Counted from the first letter of the stretch, positions 17,538-27,312 are shown. The stretch: 45,675 nucleotides of DNA from an uncultured Pelagibacteraceae bacterium (GCA_902632275.1 CACPBW010000005.1:1-45675), one strand, 5' to 3'. Notes: generated by a model from the sequence alone, not told the origin. Numbers and translations: made by a program.

Positions 17538-18164
17538 ATGAGCTCTAAATACAAGCTGAAGTTGAAAGACCTTAAGTTAGATTACATAAAGGAATATGTT
17601 GCCCCAATATTCAATTTCTTAAAGCCAAAAAAAAAGATAACAAATATCAACGATCTAAAAAATTTTGTACAAAGAAAGTCTGCCTGGGTAAGCCAAGAAA
17701 CTCTCTATGGATATTTGAAGACTCGAATGGGAACTAAATATGTTCTTATGTTTGAGGATGAAATATTTTTAGAGTCCATAAACAAGGCTAAATGGAATAT
17801 TTATTCAGAGTGTTTACAAGATCTCACCTTGTATTGCCTTTCATACTTAAAAAATAAATATAACTTTGATCAAGTCAATCAAGCACAAATTATCATTGAG
17901 AATATTTTCACTGAAGAAAAATCAAATGGAATGCCAGATGAAGTTATAGAAAAATCTAAATCTAACTTTGCAAATAGAATTGATAAAGTGAATTGGTCAG
18001 AATATCATAGCAATTCACCTTTCGAAAACAGTGGTTATGCATTATACAAATGGGCTCCAATCGCAGAGGAATTAAAAAAATTAGATAAAAAAATAGTTTT
18101 AAATTCAATACATTTAAAATGGGAAAATATAAAAAAAGAATTTTCTAATTTAATAAATCTCTAA
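17538..18164 (+). CDS. Conserved alphaproteobacterial protein of unknown function
   Basis: A 208-residue soluble protein with no signal peptide or membrane segment. The central part [28 protein letters not shown] is, as I recall, well conserved in a family present across Alphaproteobacteria and sometimes labelled an esterase without evidence. It is predicted mostly helical, with [32 protein letters not shown] near the C-terminus. It is a single + gene between the acetate symporter and acs, and its 3' end overlaps acs by 4 bases. A role in acetate metabolism is suggested only by position. Confidence 0.82.
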   Translation: MSSKYKLKLKDLKLDYIKEYVAPIFNFLKPKKKITNINDLKNFVQRKSAWVSQETLYGYLKTRMGTKYVLMFEDEIFLESINKAKWNIYSECLQDLTLYCLSYLKNKYNFDQVNQAQIIIENIFTEEKSNGMPDEVIEKSKSNFANRIDKVNWSEYHSNSPFENSGYALYKWAPIAEELKKLDKKIVLNSIHLKWENIKKEFSNLINL

Positions 18165-20206
18165 ACATTCTTTCTATTATCTACTAATGAAGATACAACA
18201 GATGGGTCAGCAAGTGTAGTTGTATCCCCAAGCTGTTCATGTTCATTAGCTGCAATTTTTCTTAAAATTCTTCTCATTATTTTTCCAGATCTAGTTTTGG
18301 GCAATCCAGGAGCAAACTGAATAAAATCTGGTGTAGCAATTGGCCCTATTTGTTTTCTTACCCATAGCTTAAGATCTCGTTCTAAGTCTCCATCTGGATT
18401 CTCTCCCGCATTAAGAGTTACATAACAGTATAAACCATTACCCTTTATGTCATGCGGGTAACCAACTACTGCAGCCTCAGCAACTTTTGGATGTGCAACA
18501 AACGCACTTTCTATTTCTGCGGTACCAAGATTATGACCTGAAACAATAATAACATCATCTACTCGACCAGTAATCCAGTAATAACCATCTTTATCCCTTC
18601 TGCATCCATCACCAGTAAAATATTTTCCGTCAAATTGAGAAAAATATGTATTAATGAATCTTTGATGATCTCCATATACTGTTCGCATTTGACCTGGCCA
18701 TGATTGAGCAATACACAATCTACCTTTTGCTTCACCTTTTAGAACTTTACCTTCTTGATCAACGATCACTGGCCTAATCCCATAAAAAGGTTTAGTTGCT
18801 GATCCTGGTTTAAGATCTATGGCTCCTGTTTGTGGACTAATTAAAATACCACCAGTCTCAGTTTGCCACCAAGTGTCTACTATAGGGCATTTAGACTCCC
18901 CGACAGTTTTATAATACCATTGCCAAGCTTCAGGATTAATAGGTTCACCAACAGTTCCTAATAACTTTAGAGATTTCCTAGATGTTTTTTTAACAGGTCC
19001 ATCACCCTCTCTCATTAGAGCTCTTATTGCAGTTGGAGCAGTATAAAATATGTTTACTTTATATTTATCAACTATTTGCCACCATCTTGATGTGTCAGGA
19101 TAAGTTGGTATTCCTTCAAACATAATTGTTGTGGCACCGTTTGCAAGTGGGCCATAAATTATATAGCTATGACCAGTTATCCAACCTATGTCGGCAGTGC
19201 ACCAGTAGATATCTTTTGGTTTGTAGTTAAAAATATATTGGTGCGTCATTGATGCGTAAACCATGTACCCGCCAGTAGTATGAAGTACGCCTTTTGGTTT
19301 TCCGGTTGACCCCGAAGTGTATAAGATAAATAAAGGATCTTCAGCGTTCATCTCCTCTGGTTCACAAACTGGAGATGCTTTTTTAATTATTTCGTTGTAC
19401 CAAACATCTCTACTTTCATCCCAATTAATTCTATTTCCTGTTCTTTTGACAACAATACATTTCTTTACATTTGGACAATGAATCAGGGCTTCATCTGTAA
19501 TTGATTTTAAGGGTATAGTTTTGCCACCTCTTAAACCCTCGTCAGCAGTAATAACATAATCTGATTTACAATCATTAATTCTACCCGCAATACTATCGGG
19601 AGAAAAACCACCAAAAATAATCGAATGTATAGCGCCTATACGTGCGCAAGCTAACATAGTATAAGCTAACTCAGGTATCATAGTTAAATAAATGGTAACC
19701 CTATCACCTTTCTTAATACCTAAATCTTTTAAAGCGTTAGCAGTTTTTGAAACTTCTTGATGTAGCTGCTTATAACTAATTTTTTTCTGGATTTTAGGAT
19801 CATCCCCCACCCATATAATAGCAGTCTTATCTTTATTTTTTCTTAAATGTCGGTCTATACAATTTGCAGAAGCATTTAGAGTTCCATCATAATACCATTT
19901 TATATTAACATCTGTCTTGCTGTATTTTACATCCTTAATTTTTGTATACGGTTTAATCCAATTAATTCTTTTACCTTCCTTTTTCCAAAAATCTTCATTA
20001 TGTTTAATTGAGTCATTGTATTTTTTTTCATATTGTTTTTTATTAACTAAAGCTTTTTTTTGCCAATCGGATTTAATTTTTATTAAATTATTATCTTTAA
20101 CCTTTTCTTTAGAATGTATTAATTTTTTTTTCTTCAAAGAAACTTTTTTTGATTTTTTTTTACTTTTTTTTACTTTTTTCTTTTTTTTTTTGGCTCTTTT
20201 TTTCAT
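18161..20206 (-). CDS. acs: Acetyl-CoA synthetase with lysine-rich N-terminal extension
   Basis: Activates acetate to acetyl-CoA through acetyl-AMP. Domains: Acs N-terminal domain from about residue 47 ([25 protein letters not shown]), adenylation core with [16 protein letters not shown] and [11 protein letters not shown], hinge [20 protein letters not shown], and the acetylatable lysine motif [15 protein letters not shown] near the end. The usual length is about 650; here 681 because the first 28 residues contain 19 lysines. No other ATG precedes the conserved domain. T-runs up to 11 bases on the + strand encode this part, so a sequencing or slippage indel could alter it. It begins 12 bases after the EVE gene, as last gene of tsaD-EVE-acs. 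Confidence 0.95.
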   Translation of the reverse strand: MKKRAKKKKKKVKKSKKKSKKVSLKKKKLIHSKEKVKDNNLIKIKSDWQKKALVNKKQYEKKYNDSIKHNEDFWKKEGKRINWIKPYTKIKDVKYSKTDVNIKWYYDGTLNASANCIDRHLRKNKDKTAIIWVGDDPKIQKKISYKQLHQEVSKTANALKDLGIKKGDRVTIYLTMIPELAYTMLACARIGAIHSIIFGGFSPDSIAGRINDCKSDYVITADEGLRGGKTIPLKSITDEALIHCPNVKKCIVVKRTGNRINWDESRDVWYNEIIKKASPVCEPEEMNAEDPLFILYTSGSTGKPKGVLHTTGGYMVYASMTHQYIFNYKPKDIYWCTADIGWITGHSYIIYGPLANGATTIMFEGIPTYPDTSRWWQIVDKYKVNIFYTAPTAIRALMREGDGPVKKTSRKSLKLLGTVGEPINPEAWQWYYKTVGESKCPIVDTWWQTETGGILISPQTGAIDLKPGSATKPFYGIRPVIVDQEGKVLKGEAKGRLCIAQSWPGQMRTVYGDHQRFINTYFSQFDGKYFTGDGCRRDKDGYYWITGRVDDVIIVSGHNLGTAEIESAFVAHPKVAEAAVVGYPHDIKGNGLYCYVTLNAGENPDGDLERDLKLWVRKQIGPIATPDFIQFAPGLPKTRSGKIMRRILRKIAANEHEQLGDTTTLADPSVVSSLVDNRKNV

Positions 20207-20217
20207 AAAAATGATAT

Positions 20218-20640
20218 TTATTTTCTAATATTACTAATCTTATTAATAATTTTCCAGCTTTTAGTGTCTATAGGCATAACCGATAATCTGCTTTGTTTTA
20301 CTAGCGAAAGTTCTTTCAAATAAGGATGTTTTTTGATTGAGTTTAATGAAACTGGTTTGGTAAAAGTTTTTTTATGCTTTACTCTTACAGCAACAAAATA
20401 TTTTTTTTTATCAGTTGGGTCTTGAAATGACTCTTTTATAACTTGAACAATACCTACTATTTCTTTCCCAATGTTTGAGTGATAAAAAAAACATAAATCA
20501 CCCTTTCGCATTTTTTTTAAATTGTTTGTAGCTTGATAGTTTCTTACACCATCCCATATCGCACCTTTTTCTCCAGCTTTTTTCTGACTGTTGATAGACC
20601 ACACATTAGGCTCAGATTTTAATAACCAATATTTAGTCAT
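20218..20640 (-). CDS. EVE domain protein
   Basis: Member of the EVE (thymocyte nuclear protein 1) family, a PUA-like fold that binds modified nucleic-acid bases. The motif [14 protein letters not shown] at the start, [31 protein letters not shown] and [15 protein letters not shown] are diagnostic. I place the start at 20640 (140 residues): the ATG overlaps the tsaD stop (ATGA) and matches the family N-terminus. The ORF-track start at 20691 only adds tsaD shadow sequence. The function in this cell is unknown. Confidence 0.93.
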   Translation of the reverse strand: MTKYWLLKSEPNVWSINSQKKAGEKGAIWDGVRNYQATNNLKKMRKGDLCFFYHSNIGKEIVGIVQVIKESFQDPTDKKKYFVAVRVKHKKTFTKPVSLNSIKKHPYLKELSLVKQSRLSVMPIDTKSWKIINKISNIRK

Positions 20641-21710
20641 AATTTTACACCTGCTCCTTTTAAAAAAGCAGCACTTTCGTCTAATTGCCATCTTGGCTTT
20701 GCAGGAGAGTTTAATTTACTAAATTGTTTTAACTTAAATTTTTCTAAGCCTACCATCGCAATCATCGCTGCGTTATCTCCACATAAATTCATTGGGGGAA
20801 AAATAGGTATAAATTTTTCCTCAAAACTCAATTTTTCTAATTTATTTCTAATATTATTATTTGCCGCTACTCCACCTGCTATTACAAAGAAGTTATTTTT
20901 TGTTCGACATATTTTTTTAAATTCATCAAAAGCAATTCTAGTTTTCTTAACAAGTATTTCTTCAATCGTTTTTTGAAATGATGCTGCCAGGTCGTATTTA
21001 TCTTGATTATTTTTAATTGATTTTGAAATTTTAAGAACAGCAGTTTTAAGACCAGCCAAAGACAAATTACAACCGCCTCTATTAATAATCGGTTTTGGAA
21101 GATCAAATCTATTTTTATTGCCTTTAGCAGCAAATTTTTCAATGAAAGGTCCACCAGGAAATTTTATACCTAACAACTTCGCGGTTTTATCAAAAGCTTC
21201 TCCCACAGCATCATCTATTGTTGTTCCAAGTCTTTTATACTTGCCCAATTTTTTAACAGCTAAATACTGAGAATGACCACCAGAAATTAGCAGAAGTAAA
21301 TACGGATAGTTTAAATCTGTAATGAGTTTAGGACTTAAAGCATGACCCTCCAGATGGTTCACAACAATTAATGGTTTTTTTAAAGTCATTGCTAAAGCTT
21401 TTGCAAAATTTAAACCCACTGATAAACATACTATTAAACCAGGTCCACTAGTGACTGCGATAGCATCTATGTCTTTTAATTTTCTTCTGCTTTTTTTCAA
21501 AGCTGCATTTACAATAAGATCAATTTTTTCAATATGAGATCTAGCTGCTAATTCAGGAACAACACCTCCAAATTTTTTATGTATTTTCTCTTGGCTAGAA
21601 ACTATATTTGACAGTAAATTGGGTATTGTTCCAGCGCTTTCCTCTAACACTGCAGCTGCAGTTTCATCACAGCTCGTCTCAATTCCTAAAATTAAAGCTT
21701 TTTTTTTCAT
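20637..21710 (-). CDS. tsaD: tRNA N6-threonylcarbamoyladenosine transferase TsaD
   Basis: Transfers the threonylcarbamoyl group to A37 of ANN-decoding tRNAs, acting with TsaB and TsaE. Family motifs: GIETSCDETAAAV, VTSGPGLIVCL, the metal-binding NHLEGHALSP, LLLISGGHSQYL, FPGGPFIEKFA, VIAGGVAANN and CGDNAAMIA. 357 residues is normal. Divergent from hemC with 57 bases between; overlaps the EVE gene by 4 bases. Confidence 0.98.
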   Translation of the reverse strand: MKKKALILGIETSCDETAAAVLEESAGTIPNLLSNIVSSQEKIHKKFGGVVPELAARSHIEKIDLIVNAALKKSRRKLKDIDAIAVTSGPGLIVCLSVGLNFAKALAMTLKKPLIVVNHLEGHALSPKLITDLNYPYLLLLISGGHSQYLAVKKLGKYKRLGTTIDDAVGEAFDKTAKLLGIKFPGGPFIEKFAAKGNKNRFDLPKPIINRGGCNLSLAGLKTAVLKISKSIKNNQDKYDLAASFQKTIEEILVKKTRIAFDEFKKICRTKNNFFVIAGGVAANNNIRNKLEKLSFEEKFIPIFPPMNLCGDNAAMIAMVGLEKFKLKQFSKLNSPAKPRWQLDESAAFLKGAGVKL

Positions 21711-21767
21711 TAAAATTCTTTTTATAAATTATAGATTTCCAATATAAAATTAATTGAAATTAATTCT
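21711..21767. promoter_or_regulatory. Divergent spacer between tsaD and hemC
   Basis: A 57-base AT-rich spacer that must carry both promoters. The near-palindromic AATTAATTGAAATTAATT lies just before hemC. No stronger site can be supported. Confidence 0.3.
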
Positions 21768-22694
21768 ATGAAAAAAAAAATTATTATAGGAACAAGAGGA
21801 AGCAAATTGGCTCTGATTTACGCTAAAATTGCTGAAAAAAATATTAATAAATTTAAATCAAGATTTTCAATAAAATCTGTGAGTATCAAAAAAGTTATTA
21901 CAAAGGGAGACAGAATTCAAAATAAAAGACTTTCTGACGTTGGTGGAAAAGGTTTATTTACAAAAAAAATAGAGAATGAACTTTCAAACAAAAAAATAGA
22001 TATTGCGGTTCATGCATTAAAAGATATTCCATCAAAAGTATCTAAAAAATTTTATACTAATTGTTTTCTTAAAAGAAATGATCCAAGAGAAGTTTTGATA
22101 ACTAGAAAAAAACAGAAATTTAAAAATCTTCCAAAAAATTCTATAGTAGGCACATCATCTTTTAGAAGAGAATATCAGCTTAAAAGAATAAGGAAAGACT
22201 TAGTTTATAAATTGATAAGAGGAAATGTTGATACAAGAATCAAAAAATTAAATAATAAAATTTATGATGCAATAATTTTATCATACGCAGGTTTAAAAAG
22301 TTTAAAAATGCAGAAAAAAATATCCCAAGTATTTTCATTGTCAGAAATAATTCCTAGTGCTGGTCAGGGCGCTATTGCCTTACAGTGTAGAAAAAATGAC
22401 TTTGGAATGATAAAATTACTCAAAGCTATTAATCATAGGCAAACCAATATTTGCGTAAATGCTGAAAGAGATGTTCTTAAAGTATTAGATGGAGATTGCG
22501 AAACACCTGTTGGGGTAAATGCGAAGATCCAAAATAATAAATTAAAAATTGTTACAGAATTATTTTCTTTAGATGGAAAGAAAAGATTCTATCTTAAGTC
22601 TTCAAAAAAATTACATTTAGCACATTTAGCTGGAAAAGAACTTGGTGAAAAAATACAAAAAAGATCTAAAAATCTCTATAAGAAAAAAATATAA
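21768..22694 (+). CDS. hemC: Hydroxymethylbilane synthase
   Basis: Polymerises four porphobilinogens into hydroxymethylbilane in haem synthesis. Motifs: IIIGTRGSKLALIYAK, VGGKGLFTKKIENEL, DIAVHALKDIPSK, GTSSFRREYQLK, RGNVDTRIKKL, SAGQGAIALQCR and the dipyrromethane-cofactor Cys in LDGDCETPVGV. 308 residues is typical. hemD follows immediately. It may help supply haem for the ccm system further along. Confidence 0.98.
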   Translation: MKKKIIIGTRGSKLALIYAKIAEKNINKFKSRFSIKSVSIKKVITKGDRIQNKRLSDVGGKGLFTKKIENELSNKKIDIAVHALKDIPSKVSKKFYTNCFLKRNDPREVLITRKKQKFKNLPKNSIVGTSSFRREYQLKRIRKDLVYKLIRGNVDTRIKKLNNKIYDAIILSYAGLKSLKMQKKISQVFSLSEIIPSAGQGAIALQCRKNDFGMIKLLKAINHRQTNICVNAERDVLKVLDGDCETPVGVNAKIQNNKLKIVTELFSLDGKKRFYLKSSKKLHLAHLAGKELGEKIQKRSKNLYKKKI

Positions 22695-23393
22695 ATGCAT
22701 ATTTTATTTACTAGACCATTTGATGATTGCCATGAATTAATGTTAAGATTTAGATCCTTGGGACATATGGTTTCGCATATACCTGTCATTAGTATTCAAA
22801 AAATAATTTATGAAAGTTTAGATTTTTCTCTTTTTAAAGGCATTATATTTACAAGCACTAACGCTATTAAATTTTTAGATACGCAAAAAATTGACAAAAA
22901 AATAAAATGCTTCTGTGTAGGAAATGCTACTGAAAAAGTAGCTAAAATTAAAGGATTTCAAAACATATATGTAGCTGGTGGCAATGTTGAAAATTTAAAA
23001 GAGATTATTTTTCAAAATTTTGAAGTTTCTGATGGAAATTTAATTTACGTCACAGGGCAGACAATATCTTCAGACCTAGATAAAAAATTAATCTCCGAGG
23101 GTTATAATTTAAAAAGAATAATTAATTATAAGGCCATTGCGCAAGAAAAGTTTAATAACGACGAGATTGAAAAACTTAAAGTTCAAATACCTGACATAGT
23201 TTATGTTTATTCACAAAATAGTGCGCTAAGTTTTTTAAATATGATAAAAAATTACAATCTCCAAAATTCTTGGATGAATACCAATTTAATGTGTATAAGT
23301 GAGAAAACCTCTACAGTTTTAAATGAAATAAAATGGAAAAAAATATTTCTTTTTAATCCTGGAGAAGAAGAATTTTTACTGTATAAAATTTGA
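22695..23393 (+). CDS. hemD: Uroporphyrinogen-III synthase
   Basis: Closes and inverts ring D of hydroxymethylbilane. The family is poorly conserved. Supporting features are ILFTRPFDDCHELMLRFRSLGH at the N-terminus, IIFTSTNAIKFL, KCFCVGNATEKVAK, YVTGQTISSDLDKKL and VYVYSQNSALSFLNM, in the expected order of a two-domain HemD, plus position directly after hemC. 232 residues fits. Confidence 0.9.
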   Translation: MHILFTRPFDDCHELMLRFRSLGHMVSHIPVISIQKIIYESLDFSLFKGIIFTSTNAIKFLDTQKIDKKIKCFCVGNATEKVAKIKGFQNIYVAGGNVENLKEIIFQNFEVSDGNLIYVTGQTISSDLDKKLISEGYNLKRIINYKAIAQEKFNNDEIEKLKVQIPDIVYVYSQNSALSFLNMIKNYNLQNSWMNTNLMCISEKTSTVLNEIKWKKIFLFNPGEEEFLLYKI

Positions 23394-23395
23394 TT

Positions 23396-24481
23396 ATGGA
23401 AATATTTGATAATTTTAAAGATTTATTTTTGTCTGTTTGGAACAGAGGAATTTTAGGAATTGATATTTTTGAGATTTTGATTGGGTTAGGTATTTTCCTA
23501 ATTTTTTTAATTTTTAGAGGACTAATAAGTAAGTTAATAATTAAAAAATTAGAGATCATCTCTCAAAGAACTACAAATAAGTTAGACGATACTTTTGTTA
23601 AAGCGATGGTAGGTCCAGCGAGATTTTTACCAATTGTCCTAGGATTTTTTATTGCAAGTTATTATATGTCATTTTCAGAGGATACTAGATCGTTTGTAGA
23701 TAATCTTAATAGAACATTAATAACAATTCTACTATTTTGGATCATCCACCAGATAATTGAACCTATATCATATATACTTAGTGGATTAGGAAAAATTTTA
23801 ACAAGAGAATTGATTGGATGGATAATTAAGTCATTAAAAATATTAATTTTTATTTTAGGAGCTGCAGCAGTTCTAGAACTATGGGGAATTAAAATTGGCC
23901 CAATAATTGCAGGTCTCGGTCTATTTGGTGTTGCAGTTGCCTTAGGCGCCCAAGATCTATTTAAAAATTTGATTTCGGGTATATTAGTTTTAGTTGAAAA
24001 ACGTTTTAAAATGGGTGACTGGATTTTGGTTGAGGGGATCATAGAAGGTATAGTAGAAAAAATTGGATTTAGATCTACCACTATAAGAAAATTTGATAAA
24101 TCGCTCGCAATAATTCCAAATTTTCAATTTGCAGAGAATGCTGTTATTAACATTAGTCAAACAACAAATTGGATAATAAGTTGGATAATAAATCTTCAAT
24201 ACGATACTACTGTAGATCAACTTAAAAAAATTAGAGATGAAATTGAGGATTACATTAAAAAACACGAAGATTTTAATACTGAACTTGGTTATGCGGTAAG
24301 AATTGATAAATTCGCCGAAAGCTCCATAGATATGTATGTACGATGTTTCACAAAAACTGATGAATGGGAAAAATGGCTTTCAGTTAAAGAAAGATTAGCA
24401 ATACAAATTAAACAAATAGTAGAAAAAAATGGCGCAGCATTTGCATTCCCAAGTCAATCTATATATGTAGAAAAAAAATGA
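23396..24481 (+). CDS. Small-conductance mechanosensitive channel (MscS family)
   Basis: Inner-membrane channel that opens on membrane tension at osmotic downshift. About four N-terminal helices lead to the pore-lining helix AGLGLFGVAVALGAQDLFKNLISGILVLVEKRFKMGDWI, followed by the beta domain (VEKIGFRSTTIRKFDKSLAIIPN) and the C-terminal alpha/beta domain. 361 residues. The ATG at 23396 follows the hemD stop; a TTG at 23390 (ORF track) would add two residues and overlap hemD. It overlaps the next yggT gene by 4 bases. Confidence 0.94.
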   Translation: MEIFDNFKDLFLSVWNRGILGIDIFEILIGLGIFLIFLIFRGLISKLIIKKLEIISQRTTNKLDDTFVKAMVGPARFLPIVLGFFIASYYMSFSEDTRSFVDNLNRTLITILLFWIIHQIIEPISYILSGLGKILTRELIGWIIKSLKILIFILGAAAVLELWGIKIGPIIAGLGLFGVAVALGAQDLFKNLISGILVLVEKRFKMGDWILVEGIIEGIVEKIGFRSTTIRKFDKSLAIIPNFQFAENAVINISQTTNWIISWIINLQYDTTVDQLKKIRDEIEDYIKKHEDFNTELGYAVRIDKFAESSIDMYVRCFTKTDEWEKWLSVKERLAIQIKQIVEKNGAAFAFPSQSIYVEKK

Positions 24482-24771
24482 TTGCATTATTCTATTTGGT
24501 GCTTCAAGTTTTAAAACTTTATACTTACGTAGTTATCGCTAATGTAGTTATAAGTTGGCTAGTTGCTTTTAATGTCTTAAACACCTCAAATAGATTTGTT
24601 TATTTAGTTTTAGATTTTACATATCGACTTACAGAACCTTTATTAATGTATATAAGGCGTTTTTTACCCAATCTGGGTGCTTTCGATATTTCTCCTATTA
24701 TCCTTCTTTTGTTGATATGGTTTGTAGAAGTGTGTATGAAACTATATTTAGCACCTATTTTATTTAGCTAA
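24478..24771 (+). CDS. YggT family membrane protein
   Basis: A 97-residue protein with two hydrophobic segments (LVLQVLKLYTYVVIANVVISWLVAFNVL and DISPIILLLLIWFVEVCMKLYL) joined by the hallmark TEPLLMYIRRFLPNLGAFDISP. Family function is not settled; roles in osmotic and K+ stress and cell shape have been proposed. Its place between an MscS channel and folD is common in proteobacteria. Confidence 0.93.
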   Translation: MIALFYLVLQVLKLYTYVVIANVVISWLVAFNVLNTSNRFVYLVLDFTYRLTEPLLMYIRRFLPNLGAFDISPIILLLLIWFVEVCMKLYLAPILFS

Positions 24772-24773
24772 TT

Positions 24774-25619
24774 ATGATTTTAATTGACGGAAAAAAAGAA
24801 GCAGCAAACCTAAGAGAAGAATTAAAAAAAGAAGTTTCCCAGTTAAAAACGAAATATAATAAAGTACCTGGTCTTACCGTAATTTTAATTGGAGATTTTA
24901 CTCCAAGCCAAATTTATGTGAGAAATAAAGAAAAATCTGCAAAAGAGGTTGGATTGAAATCTGAGGTAATTAAGTATCCAGATAGAGTTGAAGAAACTAC
25001 AATTTTAAACAAAATCCACGAGCTAAATAAAGACGAGACAGTATCTGGGATTTTAGTTCAATTACCATTACCCAGGCATATAAATAAAAAAAAAGTGATA
25101 GAAGCTATTATTCCCGAGAAGGATGTTGATGGTTTTCATCCTATGAATGTTGGAAATCTTTCATCAGGATACGAAAGTTCGGTTCCTTGCACTCCTTTAG
25201 GTTGTTACTTGTTAATTAAAAAAGTTGAGCCTAATTTGTCAGGAAAAAAAGCTGTAGTAATTGGTAGGTCAAACTTAAATGGTAAACCAATGACACAACT
25301 ACTTTTGAAAGAGAATTGTACAGTAACAATAACACATTCGAAAACTAAGGATCTAAAAGGTGAGTGTTTAAAAGGTGATATAGTTGTGGCTGCAGTTGGT
25401 ATACCAGAGCTAGTAAAAGGTGACTGGATTAAAAAAGATTCAATTGTAATAGATGTAGGAATTAATAAAACTGAAAAAGGTATTGTTGGGGATGTTGCTT
25501 TTGACGAAGTTTCAAAGATTGCAAAAGCTATAACACCAGTTCCAGGGGGAGTAGGACCAATGACTATTGCTTGTTTATTAAAGAATACTATTGAGTGCTT
25601 TAAAAGATCACAAAGTTAA
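24774..25619 (+). CDS. folD: Methylenetetrahydrofolate dehydrogenase/cyclohydrolase FolD
   Basis: Interconverts 5,10-methylene-THF and 10-formyl-THF. Key parts: SAKEVGLKSE, GILVQLPLPRHI, PEKDVDGFHPMNVG, the NADP-binding AVVIGRSNLNGKPM and ITPVPGGVGPMTIACL, with catalytic Lys in YVRNKEKSAKEVG. 281 residues is normal. It ends exactly against the convergent argG. It supplies 10-formyl-THF for PurH, also in the window. Confidence 0.97.
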   Translation: MILIDGKKEAANLREELKKEVSQLKTKYNKVPGLTVILIGDFTPSQIYVRNKEKSAKEVGLKSEVIKYPDRVEETTILNKIHELNKDETVSGILVQLPLPRHINKKKVIEAIIPEKDVDGFHPMNVGNLSSGYESSVPCTPLGCYLLIKKVEPNLSGKKAVVIGRSNLNGKPMTQLLLKENCTVTITHSKTKDLKGECLKGDIVVAAVGIPELVKGDWIKKDSIVIDVGINKTEKGIVGDVAFDEVSKIAKAITPVPGGVGPMTIACLLKNTIECFKRSQS

Positions 25620-26831
25620 TTATCTCAACTTCTTTTTATGGAAATTAATAAATCGTTCTACATTTTTTTTATTAAAACTTTTATTTTCTTCAAAAGAAAC
25701 ATTTTTAAGCGAATAAGCTTTACTATTAGTAACTCTTGAAACAATTGTTGTATTTCCTTTATAAAGTTTAAGTTTAATGGAGCCATTAACTTTATTTCTT
25801 TTTAAATCTATAATTTTTTGTAATTTAAATCTTTCTTTTGAAAACCAATAACCGTTATAAATTAACTCAGCGTATCTTGGCATAATATTTTCTTTCAAAT
25901 GCATTGTTGACTTATCTAATGAAACTGACTCAATTGCACGATGTGCAATCATTAACAACGTTCCACCTGGAGTTTCATAAACACCCCGAGATTTTATTCC
26001 TAAAAATCTATTTTCAACTAAATCCACTCGTCCTATACCATTAGTTCCAGCTAGATGATTTAGTCTCTTTAATAGTATTGAAGGAGATAATTTTTTCCCG
26101 TTCAAACCCATCGGATCACCTTTTTTAAAATTTACCGTTACATAAGTTGGTTTGTTTGGAGCCTTTTCAGGTGAGACAGTTCTTTGGAATATAAATTCTG
26201 GTGCTTGATTTTTTGGATTTTCTAAAACTTTTCCTTCAGTTGATGTGTGAAATAAATTATCATCAATCGAAAAAGGCGGTTCACCTTTTTTGTCTTTTGG
26301 TATTGGAATTTTATTTTTTTTAGCATATTTGATGAGATCAGTTCTAGAATTTAAATTCCAAATACGCCAAGGAGCAATTACTTTGATTTTTGGATTAAAA
26401 AAGTAGTAGCCAAGTTCAAATCTTACTTGATCGTTTCCTTTTCCTGTAGATCCATGTGATACAGCGTAAGCTTTAAATTTTTTAGCAACCCTAATTTGTG
26501 CTTTTGCTATCAATGGTCTGGCTATAGACGTCCCCAATAAATATACACCTTCATAAACAGCGTGACCTCTAATCATTGGGAAAACATATTCTTTAACAAA
26601 CTCGTCTTGTAAATCCTCAATTATTATATTTTTTACACCCAAATTTTTAGCATTATATACAATTTTTTTTTTATTTATTTCTTGCCCAATATCAGCCGTG
26701 AAAGCGATTACTTCAGCGTTAAAATTTTCTTGAAGCCATTTTAAAATGATAGAAGTATCAAGACCACCAGAATAGGCTAAAACAATTTTTTTTTTATGCT
26801 TTTTTTTAGCTGCAGCTTTTTTTTGCTTCAT
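25620..26831 (-). CDS. argG: Argininosuccinate synthase
   Basis: Joins citrulline and aspartate with ATP in arginine synthesis. Motifs: IVLAYSGGLDTSIILKWL (PP-loop), AYAVSHGSTGKGNDQVRFEL, APWRIWNLNSRTDLI, GRVDLVENRFLGIKSRGVYETPGG. 403 residues. The conserved domain is preceded by 15 residues with nine lysines (MKQKKAAAKKKHKKK), where most ArgG have only a few. No nearer ATG exists, although an ATT just before VLAYSGG is possible. It overlaps the end of the ialB-like gene by 26 bases. Confidence 0.97.
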   Translation of the reverse strand: MKQKKAAAKKKHKKKIVLAYSGGLDTSIILKWLQENFNAEVIAFTADIGQEINKKKIVYNAKNLGVKNIIIEDLQDEFVKEYVFPMIRGHAVYEGVYLLGTSIARPLIAKAQIRVAKKFKAYAVSHGSTGKGNDQVRFELGYYFFNPKIKVIAPWRIWNLNSRTDLIKYAKKNKIPIPKDKKGEPPFSIDDNLFHTSTEGKVLENPKNQAPEFIFQRTVSPEKAPNKPTYVTVNFKKGDPMGLNGKKLSPSILLKRLNHLAGTNGIGRVDLVENRFLGIKSRGVYETPGGTLLMIAHRAIESVSLDKSTMHLKENIMPRYAELIYNGYWFSKERFKLQKIIDLKRNKVNGSIKLKLYKGNTTIVSRVTNSKAYSLKNVSFEENKSFNKKNVERFINFHKKKLR

Positions 26832-27312
26832 TATAAGCTTTTGTAAAACCTAGTAATGAATAATGATCAATTGTTTGTGAGCCTGACGAGTTATATCCTG
26901 AAACCATTATTCTAGATCCTTTTTTCATTGTTCTAATCATTTTTTTTTCAACTTTATTATCAGCAATCCATGCAAAATTTTCTTGTGAAATATCAAATTT
27001 GTATTTGAACTTACCTGACTTTGCAGTTATTGAATTTTGTTTATTGAATTCATATCCAGCAGTAAGACTAATTTCATCTACAATTTTTTCATTAGGTCTG
27101 AAAGTAACAAATAATCTCGAATCCCGCTTATTTGTTTTAGGCGACTGAAGCACAGGTTTTGATTGAGCAAAGCAAACAATGCCATCAGATTTTGTTAAAA
27201 CCATAGTTTCCCAGTCTTTAAACTTACCAACCTTCTTAACTTCTTCGGCCATTAAGCTGAAAGGAAAAAATATTAAGATTACACTTATAATAGTTTTGTT
27301 AATTATGGACAT
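26806..27312 (-). CDS. Invasion-associated locus B (IalB) family protein
   Basis: A secreted 168-residue protein with signal peptide (MSIINKTIISVILIFFPFSLMAEE). The IalB pattern is seen in KVGKFKDWETMVL, GIVCFAQSKPVLQSPKTNKRDSRLFVTFRP, MKKGSRIMVSGYNSSGSQTIDHYSLLGFTKAYNEAKKSCS. Despite the name, free-living Alphaproteobacteria have it widely and its role is unknown; it should be periplasmic. Two cysteines (IVCFA, KKSCS) may form a disulfide. It overlaps the reductase gene by 10 and argG by 26 bases. Confidence 0.9.
   Translation of the reverse strand: MSIINKTIISVILIFFPFSLMAEEVKKVGKFKDWETMVLTKSDGIVCFAQSKPVLQSPKTNKRDSRLFVTFRPNEKIVDEISLTAGYEFNKQNSITAKSGKFKYKFDISQENFAWIADNKVEKKMIRTMKKGSRIMVSGYNSSGSQTIDHYSLLGFTKAYNEAKKSCS

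Noticed and set aside
20100-20215. Runs of T on the + strand as terminators or a promoter
   Set aside because: They are the antisense of lysine codons at the start of acs and have no hairpin.
20641-20691. Upstream start of the EVE-domain ORF
   Set aside because: The extra 17 residues come from the tsaD 3' end in another frame; the ATG overlapping the tsaD stop matches the family start.
23662-24081. 139-codon minus-strand ORF antisense to the MscS-like gene
   Set aside because: The + strand frame is a clear MscS protein with full motifs; the antisense frame has no recognisable family and is rich in Pro/Ile/Asn as expected of a shadow.
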